From the NCBI GenBank assembly GCA_009797885.1, contig WNKP01000001.1:186001-250000 (forward strand): a stretch of DNA of 64,000 nucleotides, in the 5' to 3' direction. Position 1 is the stretch's first letter; every line of letters begins with the position of its first letter. The position numbers and the translations under genes are program-made. The stretch comes from Flavobacteriaceae bacterium GF1. GTDB taxonomy: Bacteria; Bacteroidota; Bacteroidia; Flavobacteriales; Flavobacteriaceae. Below, one piece after another: positions 37,088 to 45,784 of the stretch. The notes beneath the pieces are model-generated. The model saw nothing but the letters and a program-made list of their open reading frames with translations, had not been told where the DNA came from and did no database searches.

Positions 37088-38346
37088 ATTCTTTTTGCCA
37101 AGGTTTTCATGGCATGTACAAAATGGTCCAATTCCTCTGTAGTGGTATAGATATTGGGTGTTATTCGACACCCTTTCACATTGGCATAATCAATGGCCAC
37201 AGTCCAGATATTGAATTCATCCAATAGGATTTTCGCCAATTCATGTGGTTTTATATGGCGTATTCCCACATTGGCAATCCCACAGCTCCGTGCTTCTTCA
37301 ACAGGGGTGTTGACCACTATGTTTTCCACCTCACGAAGTTGGTCGCTCCAATAGCGCTGTATAAAACGCAAGCGATTTTCTTTGCGCTCCAGTCCTATGA
37401 TCTCCAAATAATCCATAGCATCATTAATGGTCAAATCCGTGTGTACCGGATGGGTCCCCGTATGGTTTAACCTTCTAATTTTCGTCTCATCTTTTTCATG
37501 TTCTGCAAAAAGTGGCCAAATTTTGGGAATGTGTTTCTCCGAAACATATAATAGCCCCGCCCCCAGTGGTGTACTTAACCATTTGTGCAGGCTGGAACCA
37601 TAGTAATCACAGTTCAATGCCGGAATATCCACTTTAATGTGGCCCACGCAATGGGCACCATCCACCATGACCTCCACACCGTGCGAATGCGCCATGTCGC
37701 AAATTTTACGGATAGGTAAAATCTGCCCGGTGATATTGACCATATGGCATACCATCAAAAGTTTTGTTTTGGGAGTGATCTTGGACTCATATAAGGTCAC
37801 AATTTCTTCGTCCGATACAGGATGGTTGGGCAGGGAAACTTCTTTACAGATTATCCCATAACGTTTTTCCTGTTGATGGAAATGTATTCGCATGGCCCCA
37901 TAGTCCTGTTTGGCAAAGACGGCTTCATCACGCTTTTTCCATGGAAACCCTCCGATGACCATATCCAGGGATTCTGTGGTATTTCGGGTTACAATGAGCT
38001 CTTTTTCCGAGCAGTTCACCAATTTGGCCAAACGTGCGGCAACCTTATTTTTATTGTCCCATTGCACCGTTCGCATATAGTGGGAAGCCTCATAATTGAC
38101 CATACGGATATGTTCCATGTATTTGTTGAGAATGGGCGTAGGGACAAAATTGTAATACCCATTCTCCAAATTGATATAATCCGGTTTTAAGGCATAATCC
38201 ATGCGGATGCGTTCCCAGAATGCCTCATCGTCTTTTGAAGGATAGGGCAGGTTTGCAGGTTGCGAATTCCCATCCATAGGTATGGTCAGGAAAGGTGTGG
38301 CAAGTGTGGCTTGACCCAACCGTTTTAAAAATTGTCTTTTTTCCAT
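37084..38346 (-). CDS. Class V aminotransferase-fold PLP enzyme, exported by a Tat-like signal
   Basis: 420 residues. The N-terminus MEKRQFLKRLGQATLATPFL resembles a twin-arginine signal with one arginine replaced by lysine. The PLP-binding lysine is Lys255 in SSLHKWLSTPLGAG, and MVDGAHCVGH supplies the aspartate that pairs with the cofactor ring. The closest family is isopenicillin N epimerase-like / cysteine-desulfurase-like proteins. The substrate is unknown. It is transcribed alone. Confidence 0.87.
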   Translation of the reverse strand: MEKRQFLKRLGQATLATPFLTIPMDGNSQPANLPYPSKDDEAFWERIRMDYALKPDYINLENGYYNFVPTPILNKYMEHIRMVNYEASHYMRTVQWDNKNKVAARLAKLVNCSEKELIVTRNTTESLDMVIGGFPWKKRDEAVFAKQDYGAMRIHFHQQEKRYGIICKEVSLPNHPVSDEEIVTLYESKITPKTKLLMVCHMVNITGQILPIRKICDMAHSHGVEVMVDGAHCVGHIKVDIPALNCDYYGSSLHKWLSTPLGAGLLYVSEKHIPKIWPLFAEHEKDETKIRRLNHTGTHPVHTDLTINDAMDYLEIIGLERKENRLRFIQRYWSDQLREVENIVVNTPVEEARSCGIANVGIRHIKPHELAKILLDEFNIWTVAIDYANVKGCRITPNIYTTTEELDHFVHAMKTLAKRI

Positions 38347-38751
38347 CGCGGGGTATTGTTCTACATTGGCATCCAGACCCTATGCACAAAAGTGTACTAT
38401 GATGTTTAAGCGCATCAACAATTTACAACTAAAAAGGAAAAAACCGATGGGTTGGTGCATTTCCCTTTATCACATTGGTTCGTAGATGGCTTTTACGAAA
38501 TGGGATAATTTGCCCATTCACGTAATGGATTTGCCGTATTTTTTTAGGCAAAGGCAGCTATTTTGGTATTCCACACGTTTGACATTTCTTGAATTATACA
38601 TCACTTTATCATTCTTAAAATTCCCCACTATGCTCTCATTTTGGATTAAAAAAGGCCCTTATATCGAAATATCATCACATTTAACAGCACTTTATCAAGT
38701 CCTTGGTAAGGTATTTGTTAACTTTAATTAGCTTATGCGACAAAAATTGTG
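38347..38751. other. Intergenic region between PLP enzyme and small secreted protein
   Basis: About 405 bases, AT-rich, holding the promoters of both divergent neighbours. A short frame at 38486-38731 has no signal, motif or family resemblance and is not called. No convincing TAnnTTTG element was found. Confidence 0.5.
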
Positions 38752-39411
38752 ATGAAAAGACTTACTTTCCTACTGCTCATAGCAATGCTTCCGTTTTCCA
38801 TGACGGGGCAAGGTGATTTGCCTACAACCAAGCCTTTGGAAATTGGTCGGCAGAACAATTTGGATGCCCTACCGAGCAATAGGGGAACAGTACTCAAGTT
38901 TCCATCGGTTTTGGATAATGACCTCATTTCCAAGGAAAATCCTATTAAAATGCTGCCGGACAGGCAGTTACTTCAGGCAGGCCATGATTTGAAAATTGAC
39001 CCCAAAGTTGGGGAACGCGAAAAAAAGGGTTCCAACAAATTCTATGGCGACCAATATTTGGGGGACTTTAAGACCAATGCAAAGTTTGTTGGAATCGTAG
39101 CACGGGACCATGAATATGTGGATGGAGATCGGGTAAAGATCTATGTCAATGGTGAAGTGGTCGAATACAACCTACTCCTTTCCGGCGCTTTTAAAGGCAT
39201 TAATATTGACTTGATCGAAGGATTTAACCGACTGGATTTTGAAGCCTTGAACCAAGGCTCATCCGGTCCCAATACGGCACAGGTTGTGGTTACTGACGAA
39301 GCTGGAAAAGTATTGCACAATAATCGCTGGAACCTATCCACAGGGTCAAAAGCCAGCTTAATAGTGGTCAAAGAACCCAATCTTGAAGAAGGAGAAGAAG
39401 AACAGGAGTAG
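38752..39411 (+). CDS. Small secreted protein of unknown function
   Basis: 219 residues from ATG 38752, with signal peptide MKRLTFLLLIAMLPFSMTGQ. A GTG one codon earlier could also start it. The mature part is mostly beta (FVGIVARDHEYVDGDRVKIYVNGEVVEYNLLLSG; LIEGFNRLDFEALNQGSSGPN) and ends in an acidic tail (LEEGEEEQE). It resembles secreted proteins seen across Flavobacteriaceae but I know no function. A repeat region lies downstream. Confidence 0.7.
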   Translation: MKRLTFLLLIAMLPFSMTGQGDLPTTKPLEIGRQNNLDALPSNRGTVLKFPSVLDNDLISKENPIKMLPDRQLLQAGHDLKIDPKVGEREKKGSNKFYGDQYLGDFKTNAKFVGIVARDHEYVDGDRVKIYVNGEVVEYNLLLSGAFKGINIDLIEGFNRLDFEALNQGSSGPNTAQVVVTDEAGKVLHNNRWNLSTGSKASLIVVKEPNLEEGEEEQE

Positions 39412-39499
39412 ATTTAAAATCATGTGCACGTAGGGTTCCAAAGGTTTTACAATTCCCAACTCCCGATATCCAACCTCATACCTTGTAATTCCAATTTCC

Positions 39500-39554
39500 A
39501 ACCTTGTACTTCGTACTACCTCATACTTCCAACTTCCAACCTCGTACTTCGTAC
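39500..39554. repeat. Degenerate direct repeats
   Basis: Two 17-base copies, 39500-39516 and 39538-39554, differ at one position (core CTTGTACTTCGTAC versus CTCGTACTTCGTAC), 38 bases apart. Looser copies of TTCCAAC and CCTCATAC surround them from about 39460. The region is non-coding; a minus-strand frame through it reads as a KYEVGS-type repeat and is an artefact. Confidence 0.8.
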
Positions 39555-39564
39555 ATCCCAACTT

Positions 39565-39620
39565 CCTAACACCTAACACCTAACACCTAACACCTAACAC
39601 CTAACACCTAACACCTAACA
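39565..39620. repeat. Perfect tandem array of CCTAACA, eight copies
   Basis: 56 bases consist of exactly eight perfect units of the heptamer CCTAACA (TGTTAGG on the other strand). The array ends only three bases before the stop of the acylase gene. A 7-base period is unlike CRISPR repeats. The unit shares GTTAGG with the inverted repeats at 44021-44402. Confidence 0.97.
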
Positions 39621-39623
39621 AAA

Positions 39624-41801
39624 CTATTCCCTTTTACCCGGTGTATAGGTCTCCTTGGCCCGCTTGAGTACATCTTCCTTATAATAGGCCACATCTTTCC
39701 ATTGCACATCCGCATACATTTGAATCTGGTCATCGAAATGGGGCGAATTCGGATCACCACTTTGACCACCTGCCAAAATGGTTTTCGCTTTTACGGTATC
39801 CCCAAATTCTACCACAGCCACAAAGCTATTTCCACGGGTGCCGTACAATTTCTTTGCTCCTTCCGCAGTGTATCGGGCACCATAAGCGGCCAATGCACCC
39901 CATCGCCCACTCGCAAAACCAATGGGGATACTGGGTTTGGCATCGTCAAAGGCTTGACGGATATCACCATTTAGGCGCTGGTAGCGGTTGACCTCTCCCC
40001 AAGGAATTCTCCAAGTGCCAAAATCTTCATTCAATTGTGCCAACACCCTTTCAAAGACCTTTAACTGCTCTCCTTTTTCACTTCCCCAAAAAATAACCCG
40101 TTCCATTGGGCTCATGCCCTCGGGATACGCCCCTGTTCGATAATAGTTCGTACCATAAAAGTGGGCCAAGGTCATGGCAATCGATTCCTTGGATGTTTTA
40201 TAATCCCAATTATGAAGAATTTCAATAGCTTCTTTCATTTTAGGGTTTTTGTCATCATTGGAATGGTAGGCATTGACCAGTCCTGGAATCAATGCTTTAA
40301 AGGCGGGCAAATAAGGATCGTGGGCCAGATGGATTAAACTATCCAAGGTATAGCCACTTCTACCCTTCAACAATTGAATGGCATGTACTCCCCTGAAGTT
40401 CTCTTGGTCCCGCGACATGTATTTGGGATAATCGCCGCGTTTGGGACTGTACTCCAATGCAGCCGTGTAAGGTGTGGAATTGCAATTCTGAATCCATCCA
40501 TTGGGTGGATTCTTTATCAATATGTTTTCATCTACGGTATGCAATCCCTGCCAATCCGTTTTGGGATCATGTCCCTCTACCGGTACCGTATAATCAAAAT
40601 TGGTATCGCGTTTCGGAATAAAGTTGCCATGAAAGTACGCTATATTACCTCCAGCATCTGCATACACGGTGTTGTTGGAGGAATTGGTGCGGATATCCAT
40701 CATCTTTCGAAACCCTTCATAACCTTCTTGTTTGGTTCTTATATAGGATTGTTCCAATGCTTTGACCGGTTCCCACATCATGGCAGAGGCCGTCCACTGA
40801 CCATCTACGGCATGAGTTATTGGGCCATGGTGAGTACGGTACATGGGAAAGGTTTTTTCCTTAAGCCCATTATTCCCATCCTTATATTTTAGGGTTACCA
40901 TGGTAGAGTCCACAGGACGCAATTCCTCTCCGTATTGATAAAAGAGTTTCCCATCGTTTTTTACCATGGTTTCCTTAAACTCATCCATAACATCCGTATA
41001 GGTAGAAGTATGCATCCATCCTGTTTTTTCGTTAAATCCCTGGTAAACAAAAAACTGCCCCCAAGTCACTGCACCGTAAGCATTTAAACCTTCCTCACTG
41101 ACCATATGGACCTCTCCCCGAAAATAAAAGGAGGTATGTGGATTGATCAATAACATGGTGTTGCCGGACTGTGTTAAATCCCCTGCAATGGCAATACCGT
41201 TGGACCCTTGCGGTTCTACCATACCTTTTTCCTTTTTTAGTTCCAACAACTCCATTTCCGGAAGTTCCATACCAGATTCATAAAATTGTTCGATCTTTCT
41301 TGTAGAAATCCGTTCAATATCCCCACCAATACTTCCCTCACTAAAATACATGGGCATCCAGGGCTCAAAACGGGTCAATAATTTGGGTTTTACCTCGGGA
41401 TGGGTGTGCAGGTAATAGTTTATACCATCCGCAAAGGCATTACATAATTTTTTGAGCCATTCGGGACTTTTATCATAATTGGCCTTGGCTTCCTGTTCGG
41501 TCATAAAAAGTTTGGCGCGCAGATCACTGTAGAGGGCATCCTCACCTTCAACCTCTGCCAACCGCCCTGTGGCCCAAATGTAATTTTGCTCCACCCTGTT
41601 AAAATCATCCTCGCATTGGGCATACAATAATCCAAAAACTGCATCAGCATCGGTTTTTCCATAAATGTGGGGCACCCCAAAATCATCCCGAATAATGGTA
41701 ATGTTTTCTGCCTGGGCTTTCCATCGGTCCACTTCGGTTTGGGGTTCATTTCCCTTACAAGCCATTAAAAGCATTGTGCAAATAAGGAATACCGTTCTCA
41801 T
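39624..41801 (-). CDS. Penicillin-acylase-family lipoprotein (N-terminal nucleophile amidase)
   Basis: 725 residues with lipobox LMAC (Cys15). Region 31-80 is the family's opening (ITIIRDDFGVPHIYG, GLLYAQCEDDFNRVEQ). The nucleophile is Ser200 in EPQGSNGIAIAG, where the precursor would be cut to expose the serine. NPHTSFYF and the later NNTVYADAGGNIAYFHG stretches also fit. Such enzymes cleave amide bonds, including penicillins, N-acyl homoserine lactones and acyl peptides; the substrate here is unknown. A lipobox suggests action in the periplasm or on the surface. Confidence 0.92.
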   Translation of the reverse strand: MRTVFLICTMLLMACKGNEPQTEVDRWKAQAENITIIRDDFGVPHIYGKTDADAVFGLLYAQCEDDFNRVEQNYIWATGRLAEVEGEDALYSDLRAKLFMTEQEAKANYDKSPEWLKKLCNAFADGINYYLHTHPEVKPKLLTRFEPWMPMYFSEGSIGGDIERISTRKIEQFYESGMELPEMELLELKKEKGMVEPQGSNGIAIAGDLTQSGNTMLLINPHTSFYFRGEVHMVSEEGLNAYGAVTWGQFFVYQGFNEKTGWMHTSTYTDVMDEFKETMVKNDGKLFYQYGEELRPVDSTMVTLKYKDGNNGLKEKTFPMYRTHHGPITHAVDGQWTASAMMWEPVKALEQSYIRTKQEGYEGFRKMMDIRTNSSNNTVYADAGGNIAYFHGNFIPKRDTNFDYTVPVEGHDPKTDWQGLHTVDENILIKNPPNGWIQNCNSTPYTAALEYSPKRGDYPKYMSRDQENFRGVHAIQLLKGRSGYTLDSLIHLAHDPYLPAFKALIPGLVNAYHSNDDKNPKMKEAIEILHNWDYKTSKESIAMTLAHFYGTNYYRTGAYPEGMSPMERVIFWGSEKGEQLKVFERVLAQLNEDFGTWRIPWGEVNRYQRLNGDIRQAFDDAKPSIPIGFASGRWGALAAYGARYTAEGAKKLYGTRGNSFVAVVEFGDTVKAKTILAGGQSGDPNSPHFDDQIQMYADVQWKDVAYYKEDVLKRAKETYTPGKRE

Positions 41802-41925
41802 AGTTAAGATTTATACGTTTCACTGCTTTAAAGATAACACTCCCATCCCGTCTTAAAAACCCCAAGCCACACCTCCTGTCCATTTGGTCTATTTTTAAAC
41901 TAACTTGCAGCTCTTTTAGAATGGC

Positions 41926-43665
41926 ATGGCAGAGAAAAAAGTAAGCGTCTTAAAGGCGTTTAAAACCATTATTTGGCCCAGGAGGAATTTAGTGTTCCTA
42001 GGTCTTTTATTGATTGTAATAAACAAGGGTGTAAGTTTTATTCCTCCGGTATCCCTTCGGTATTTTTTGGATGATGTTGTTCCAAATAAAGACTACGGGT
42101 TTCTGAAAATCTTGGTGGCCGTAGTGATTCTTTCCTTCTTAATCCAGGCCATTATGTCCTTTTTATTGACCAAAGTCCTGAGCATACAGGCTCAGTACAT
42201 GATTTCTGAGCTTAGGGCACAGGTACAAAAACAGGTGCTTTCTTTGCCCATCCGCTTTTTTGACAACACCAAATCCGGTGCTTTGGTCTCCCGAATCATG
42301 AGCGATGTGGAAGGCATACGAAATTTAATCGGTACTGGATTGGTACAATTGGTAGGAGGTGCCATAACAGCGGTGGTTTCCTTGATATTACTACTTCGGA
42401 TCAGTCCGGAAATGACCTTGTTGACCTTTATCCCCCTAGTGATTTTTTCAATCATTGCCCTAAAGGCCTTTAAAGTTATTCGACCTGTTTTTCGGGAAAG
42501 GGGAAAAATCAATGCGGAAGTAAAAGGCAGGCTGACAGAGACCTTGGGAGGTATACGGGTCATCAAAGGGTTTAATGCGGAAGAACAAGAAGCAAGGGTC
42601 TTTGAAAGTGGGGTGGAACGACTGTATCAAAATGTAAGGAAGAGCCTAACGGCTACGGCCGTAATGACCAGTTCCTCAACTTTTCTCCTCGGACTTGCCA
42701 CAACAGGTATTATGATGGGCTATGGTGGCTATGAGATGATACAGGGCGAACTCACCACTGGTGAATATTTTGAATTTACCTTCTTATTGGCCCTTATGGT
42801 GGCCCCAATCGTACAAATGAGCAATATTGGCAGTCAACTGACCGAGGCCCTGGCCGGTCTTGACCGTACTGAGGAATTGATGAACAAAACTGCGGAAGCC
42901 AAAGAAAAAGACCGAACCATAACTTTGGATGGCATCCATGGCGATATGGTATTTAAAAACGTTTCCTTTGCCTACGAAGAAGACAAGGAAGTACTGCACA
43001 ATATCAGTTTTAACGTTAGGGCGGGCCAGGTAATCGCCCTGGTGGGAAGTTCCGGTTCTGGAAAAAGTACCATTGCGGGATTGGCGGCCAGTTTTTTGAA
43101 TCCGGATTCGGGTACGATCACCATAGATGGAAAGGACTTATCCCAAGTAGACCTAACCAGTTTCCGGAGGTTTTTGGGCGTGGTCCTACAGGATGATTTT
43201 CTATTTGAAGGACCCATTCGAGAGAATATTCTGTTTCCAAGGCCCAACGCCACAAAAGAAGAATTGGACGCTGCGGTAAAAGCAGCCTATGTTGATGAGT
43301 TTACCGATCGGTTTGACGATGGCCTGGATACGTTGATCGGTGAGCGGGGGGTGAAGCTTTCCGGGGGGCAGAGACAGCGAATTGCCATAGCCCGTGCCGT
43401 TTTGGCAAATCCGAGAATTTTGATTTTGGACGAAGCTACATCGAGCTTGGACACGGAAAGTGAAGCGTTGATCCAAAAAAGTCTGGCGGAACTGACCAAA
43501 GGGCGGACTACTTTTGTTATTGCGCACCGATTGAGTACCATCCGTAAAGCGGACCAAATTCTAGTAATCGAAGATGGACGTATTGCCGAAAAGGGAACCC
43601 ACGATGAACTCATTGCGTCCAAGGGAAGGTATTACAATCTATTTACCTATCAAGCTAGGATTTAA
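41926..43665 (+). CDS. ABC transporter with fused membrane and ATPase domains (MsbA-like)
   Basis: 579 residues. Six membrane helices fall in about 20-310, and the ATPase domain covers about 340-579. Walker A is GSSGSGKST (374-382), the signature is LSGGQRQR (from 478), Walker B is ILILDEATSSLD (Asp502, Glu503), and the switch histidine is in VIAHRLS. Layout and sequence fit lipid or drug exporters of the MsbA type, which act as homodimers. The ATG at 41926 is used; an ATG at 41921 is out of frame. Its stop overlaps that of the convergent ferredoxin gene by four bases. Confidence 0.93.
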   Translation: MAEKKVSVLKAFKTIIWPRRNLVFLGLLLIVINKGVSFIPPVSLRYFLDDVVPNKDYGFLKILVAVVILSFLIQAIMSFLLTKVLSIQAQYMISELRAQVQKQVLSLPIRFFDNTKSGALVSRIMSDVEGIRNLIGTGLVQLVGGAITAVVSLILLLRISPEMTLLTFIPLVIFSIIALKAFKVIRPVFRERGKINAEVKGRLTETLGGIRVIKGFNAEEQEARVFESGVERLYQNVRKSLTATAVMTSSSTFLLGLATTGIMMGYGGYEMIQGELTTGEYFEFTFLLALMVAPIVQMSNIGSQLTEALAGLDRTEELMNKTAEAKEKDRTITLDGIHGDMVFKNVSFAYEEDKEVLHNISFNVRAGQVIALVGSSGSGKSTIAGLAASFLNPDSGTITIDGKDLSQVDLTSFRRFLGVVLQDDFLFEGPIRENILFPRPNATKEELDAAVKAAYVDEFTDRFDDGLDTLIGERGVKLSGGQRQRIAIARAVLANPRILILDEATSSLDTESEALIQKSLAELTKGRTTFVIAHRLSTIRKADQILVIEDGRIAEKGTHDELIASKGRYYNLFTYQARI

Positions 43666-43991
43666 AGTTCCTCAGGTGCCAACTCCACCTCCAGTCCCTC
43701 AAGTTCTGGTGATATGGGGATTTGACATCCCAACCTTGAACTCTCCTCAACATTGAATGCTTCGGCCAGCATGGCCTCCTCATCATCCGATTTTTCTGGA
43801 AGTTCATGTCCCGATCTAATATAGCATTGACAGGATGCACACATGGCCATACCGCCACAAATCCCAATAGTACCTTCCGGAGCCAGTTCATACGACCGAA
43901 CCACTTCCATTAGGTTCATATTCATATCGGTCGGGGCTTCAACCTCGTGAAGTATACCTTCCCTGTCGGTTATTTTTATTTTGATGTCCAT
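43662..43991 (-). CDS. Adrenodoxin-type 2Fe-2S ferredoxin
   Basis: 109 residues. Cluster ligands Cys45, Cys51, Cys54 and Cys89 fit C-x5-C-x2-C-xn-C (ICGGMAMCASCQCY; LGCQIPI). It is a soluble electron carrier. The ferredoxin reductase gene at 44419-45480 lies upstream on the same strand and is the obvious partner, but a four-helix-bundle gene sits between them. Confidence 0.95.
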   Translation of the reverse strand: MDIKIKITDREGILHEVEAPTDMNMNLMEVVRSYELAPEGTIGICGGMAMCASCQCYIRSGHELPEKSDDEEAMLAEAFNVEESSRLGCQIPISPELEGLEVELAPEEL

Positions 43992-44020
43992 TTCTATTAT
44001 AAAGGAATTAGGAAAAAGGG

Positions 44021-44402
44021 GTTAGGAATTGGTTTCTTTCATGGATTGTATGAGTCCAAAAATCATTCTTGCAATTTCATTTGACTTATCCAGAAATTCT
44101 CCCATTAATTCAGGAGTTAAATAACCTAGTCTTTCTGATAGGTACAACATAGACCTTACTTCACTGTTGGAACTAACCGCGATATATAAAAATCTTGTGG
44201 AATCAACATTGGTTTTCCTATCAAATCCTTCCGCAATATTATTGGAAATAGATAAAGATGCTCTGGTTATTTGATCTTTAAAAGCATAATCTTTTATCAT
44301 GGAAAAATTCGAGTAAATAAGAACGGCTAAATCTTGGGCTTTTTGCCAAACAATCAAGTCTTCAAACCTTTTTACAGCCATTTCTTCTTTCTAATTCCTA
44401 AC
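44021..44402. repeat. Cassette bounded by 10-base inverted repeats
   Basis: GTTAGGAATT at 44021-44030 and its exact complement AATTCCTAAC at 44393-44402 bound a 382-base unit that contains just one gene, the four-helix-bundle protein. The left repeat overlaps that gene's stop codon. An extra GGAATTAGG lies just outside on the left (44004-44012). Confidence 0.65.
44022..44381 (-). CDS. Four-helix-bundle protein (S23/Avd-like)
   Basis: 119 residues, all-helical. It begins with the family phrase FEDLIVWQKAQDLAVLIY and has DQITRASLSISNNIAEGF and RFLYIAVSSNSEVRSMLY. The family includes proteins encoded in intervening sequences of 23S rRNA and the accessory proteins of diversity-generating retroelements. 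Many Bacteroidota genomes carry stray copies. No reverse transcriptase or rRNA is present here. It separates ferredoxin from its reductase and is bounded by inverted repeats, which suggests insertion. Confidence 0.9.
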   Translation of the reverse strand: MAVKRFEDLIVWQKAQDLAVLIYSNFSMIKDYAFKDQITRASLSISNNIAEGFDRKTNVDSTRFLYIAVSSNSEVRSMLYLSERLGYLTPELMGEFLDKSNEIARMIFGLIQSMKETNS

Positions 44403-44418
44403 TCCTGCCAACTGGAAC

Positions 44419-45480
44419 CTATTCAATTGCTTTCACCACAGCCTTTGGTGCTTCTTTCTTACTACCATCAAATCCTTCCACGCCACCAACTGTGGTATAT
44501 TTCATCACATACTTTTTATCCGGAAAAATGCGTTGATAGGCACTTTGGCACATCAAAGTTGCCTCATGAAAACCGCAAAGGATCAACTTTAGCTTCCCCG
44601 GATAGGTGTTTACGTCGCCAATGGCGTAAATGCCGGGAATATTGGTTTGATAATCGAGGGCGTTATCAACTTTTATGGCATTCTTTTCAATTTCCAGGCC
44701 CCAATCGGCTATAGGGCCCAGTTTTGGGGAAAGTCCAAAAAGTGGAACAAAATTATCCACCTCAATTCTCATATCTTCCCTTGGGTTATTGTTCTTTCGC
44801 ACATAAACAGCTTCCAATACCCCATTGCCTTCCAACGAAACAACTTCGGCCGGGGTAATTAAGTTAATTATCCCCTTGTTTTTTAATTCCTGCACCTTTT
44901 CAACCGAATCGAGTGCCCCCCGGAATTCGTTCCGCCTGTGTACCAGGGTAATTTCCTTTGCCACATCGGCCAGGAAAATTGACCAATCCAAAGCAGAGTC
45001 GCCACCTCCCGCGATAAGAACCTTTTTATCCCGATAAACCTCCGGATCCCGAATGATATAGGTTACCCCGTTATCTTCATATTTTGATAAGTACTGTAAT
45101 TGTGGCTTCCTAGGCTCAAAGCTTCCCAGCCCACCGGCAATGGCAACGATAGGGGCATGGTGTTTGGTTCCTTTGTTCGTGGTAACCACAAAGCTGCCGT
45201 CTTCCCGTTTTTCAATGGTATCTGCCCGTTCTCCCAAAGTAAATCCCGGTTGAAATGGTTTTATCTGTTCCATTAGATTATCGACCAAATCCCCTGCCAA
45301 TATCTCGGGAAAACCAGGAATATCATAAATCGGTTTTTTGGGATAAATCTCTGCACATTGCCCACCGGGCTGGGGTAAGGCATCAATCAAATGGCATTTT
45401 AACTTTAGGAGTCCTGCTTCAAAAACGGCAAAAAGCCCCACAGGGCCTGCACCAATAATCAAAATATCGGTTTTAATCAT
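44419..45480 (-). CDS. Thioredoxin-reductase-like ferredoxin-NADP reductase
   Basis: 353 residues with FAD motif IIGAGPVGL (9-17), PQPGGQCAEIYPKKPIYDIPG, NAD(P) motif AGGGDSALDW and FAD-closing GDVNTYPGKLKL. The CxxC pair of true thioredoxin reductases is absent, which fits the YumC-type ferredoxin-NADP reductases. It should pass electrons between NADPH and the ferredoxin encoded downstream. The NifU-like and Mrp genes lie upstream on the same strand. Confidence 0.9.
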   Translation of the reverse strand: MIKTDILIIGAGPVGLFAVFEAGLLKLKCHLIDALPQPGGQCAEIYPKKPIYDIPGFPEILAGDLVDNLMEQIKPFQPGFTLGERADTIEKREDGSFVVTTNKGTKHHAPIVAIAGGLGSFEPRKPQLQYLSKYEDNGVTYIIRDPEVYRDKKVLIAGGGDSALDWSIFLADVAKEITLVHRRNEFRGALDSVEKVQELKNKGIINLITPAEVVSLEGNGVLEAVYVRKNNNPREDMRIEVDNFVPLFGLSPKLGPIADWGLEIEKNAIKVDNALDYQTNIPGIYAIGDVNTYPGKLKLILCGFHEATLMCQSAYQRIFPDKKYVMKYTTVGGVEGFDGSKKEAPKAVVKAIE

Positions 45481-45544
45481 ACGTTAAATAAATTAGGGCA
45501 AATCCAAGGTTTTGAACATCTTGGTCCAATGGGAAATACTCGAC

Positions 45545-45784
45545 TTAGCTCAGATTAATTACTTCCTCAATTTGAGGGGCATACTTTTTTATGGTCATTT
45601 CCACCCCGCTTTTCAAGGTCATTTGATTAACCGAGCATCCAATACAGTTTCCTTCCAGCTTCACTTTTACCGAAGTACCGTTATCAATGGAAACCAATGA
45701 GATATCACCACCGTCACTTTGTAGGAAGGGACGAATCTCATCCAAGGCTTTCTCTACGTTAGTATGTATTTCTTCCGCTGTCAT
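45545..45784 (-). CDS. NifU C-terminal-domain Fe-S scaffold protein
   Basis: 79 residues consisting of the NifU C-terminal domain only. Cys47 and Cys50 (GNCIGCSVNQMTLKSGVE) bind a bridging Fe-S cluster. The opening IRPFLQSDGGDISLV is also typical. It hands clusters to target proteins. Its start overlaps the Mrp stop by four bases, so the two are co-translated. Confidence 0.95.
   Translation of the reverse strand: MTAEEIHTNVEKALDEIRPFLQSDGGDISLVSIDNGTSVKVKLEGNCIGCSVNQMTLKSGVEMTIKKYAPQIEEVINLS

Noticed and set aside
38530-38552. TTTGCC/GGCAAA inverted repeat as a terminator
   Set aside because: Only six-base arms, the T-run is in the loop, and there is no gene ending just upstream.
38486-38731. 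81-codon frame between PLP enzyme and small secreted protein
   Set aside because: No ribosome-binding context, signal or family resemblance; rich in codons unusual for the neighbours.
39358-39579. Minus-strand frame reading KYEVGS-type repeats
   Set aside because: It is a translation of the degenerate DNA repeats and overlaps the end of a real gene.
39565-39620. Tandem repeats as a CRISPR array
   Set aside because: The unit is 7 bases with no spacers and no cas genes nearby.
40374-40892. Plus-strand 172-codon frame
   Set aside because: Antisense to the acylase gene; composition and lack of motifs mark it as a shadow.
44022-44381. Part of a diversity-generating retroelement
   Set aside because: The four-helix-bundle protein resembles Avd, but no reverse transcriptase or template/variable repeat is present.
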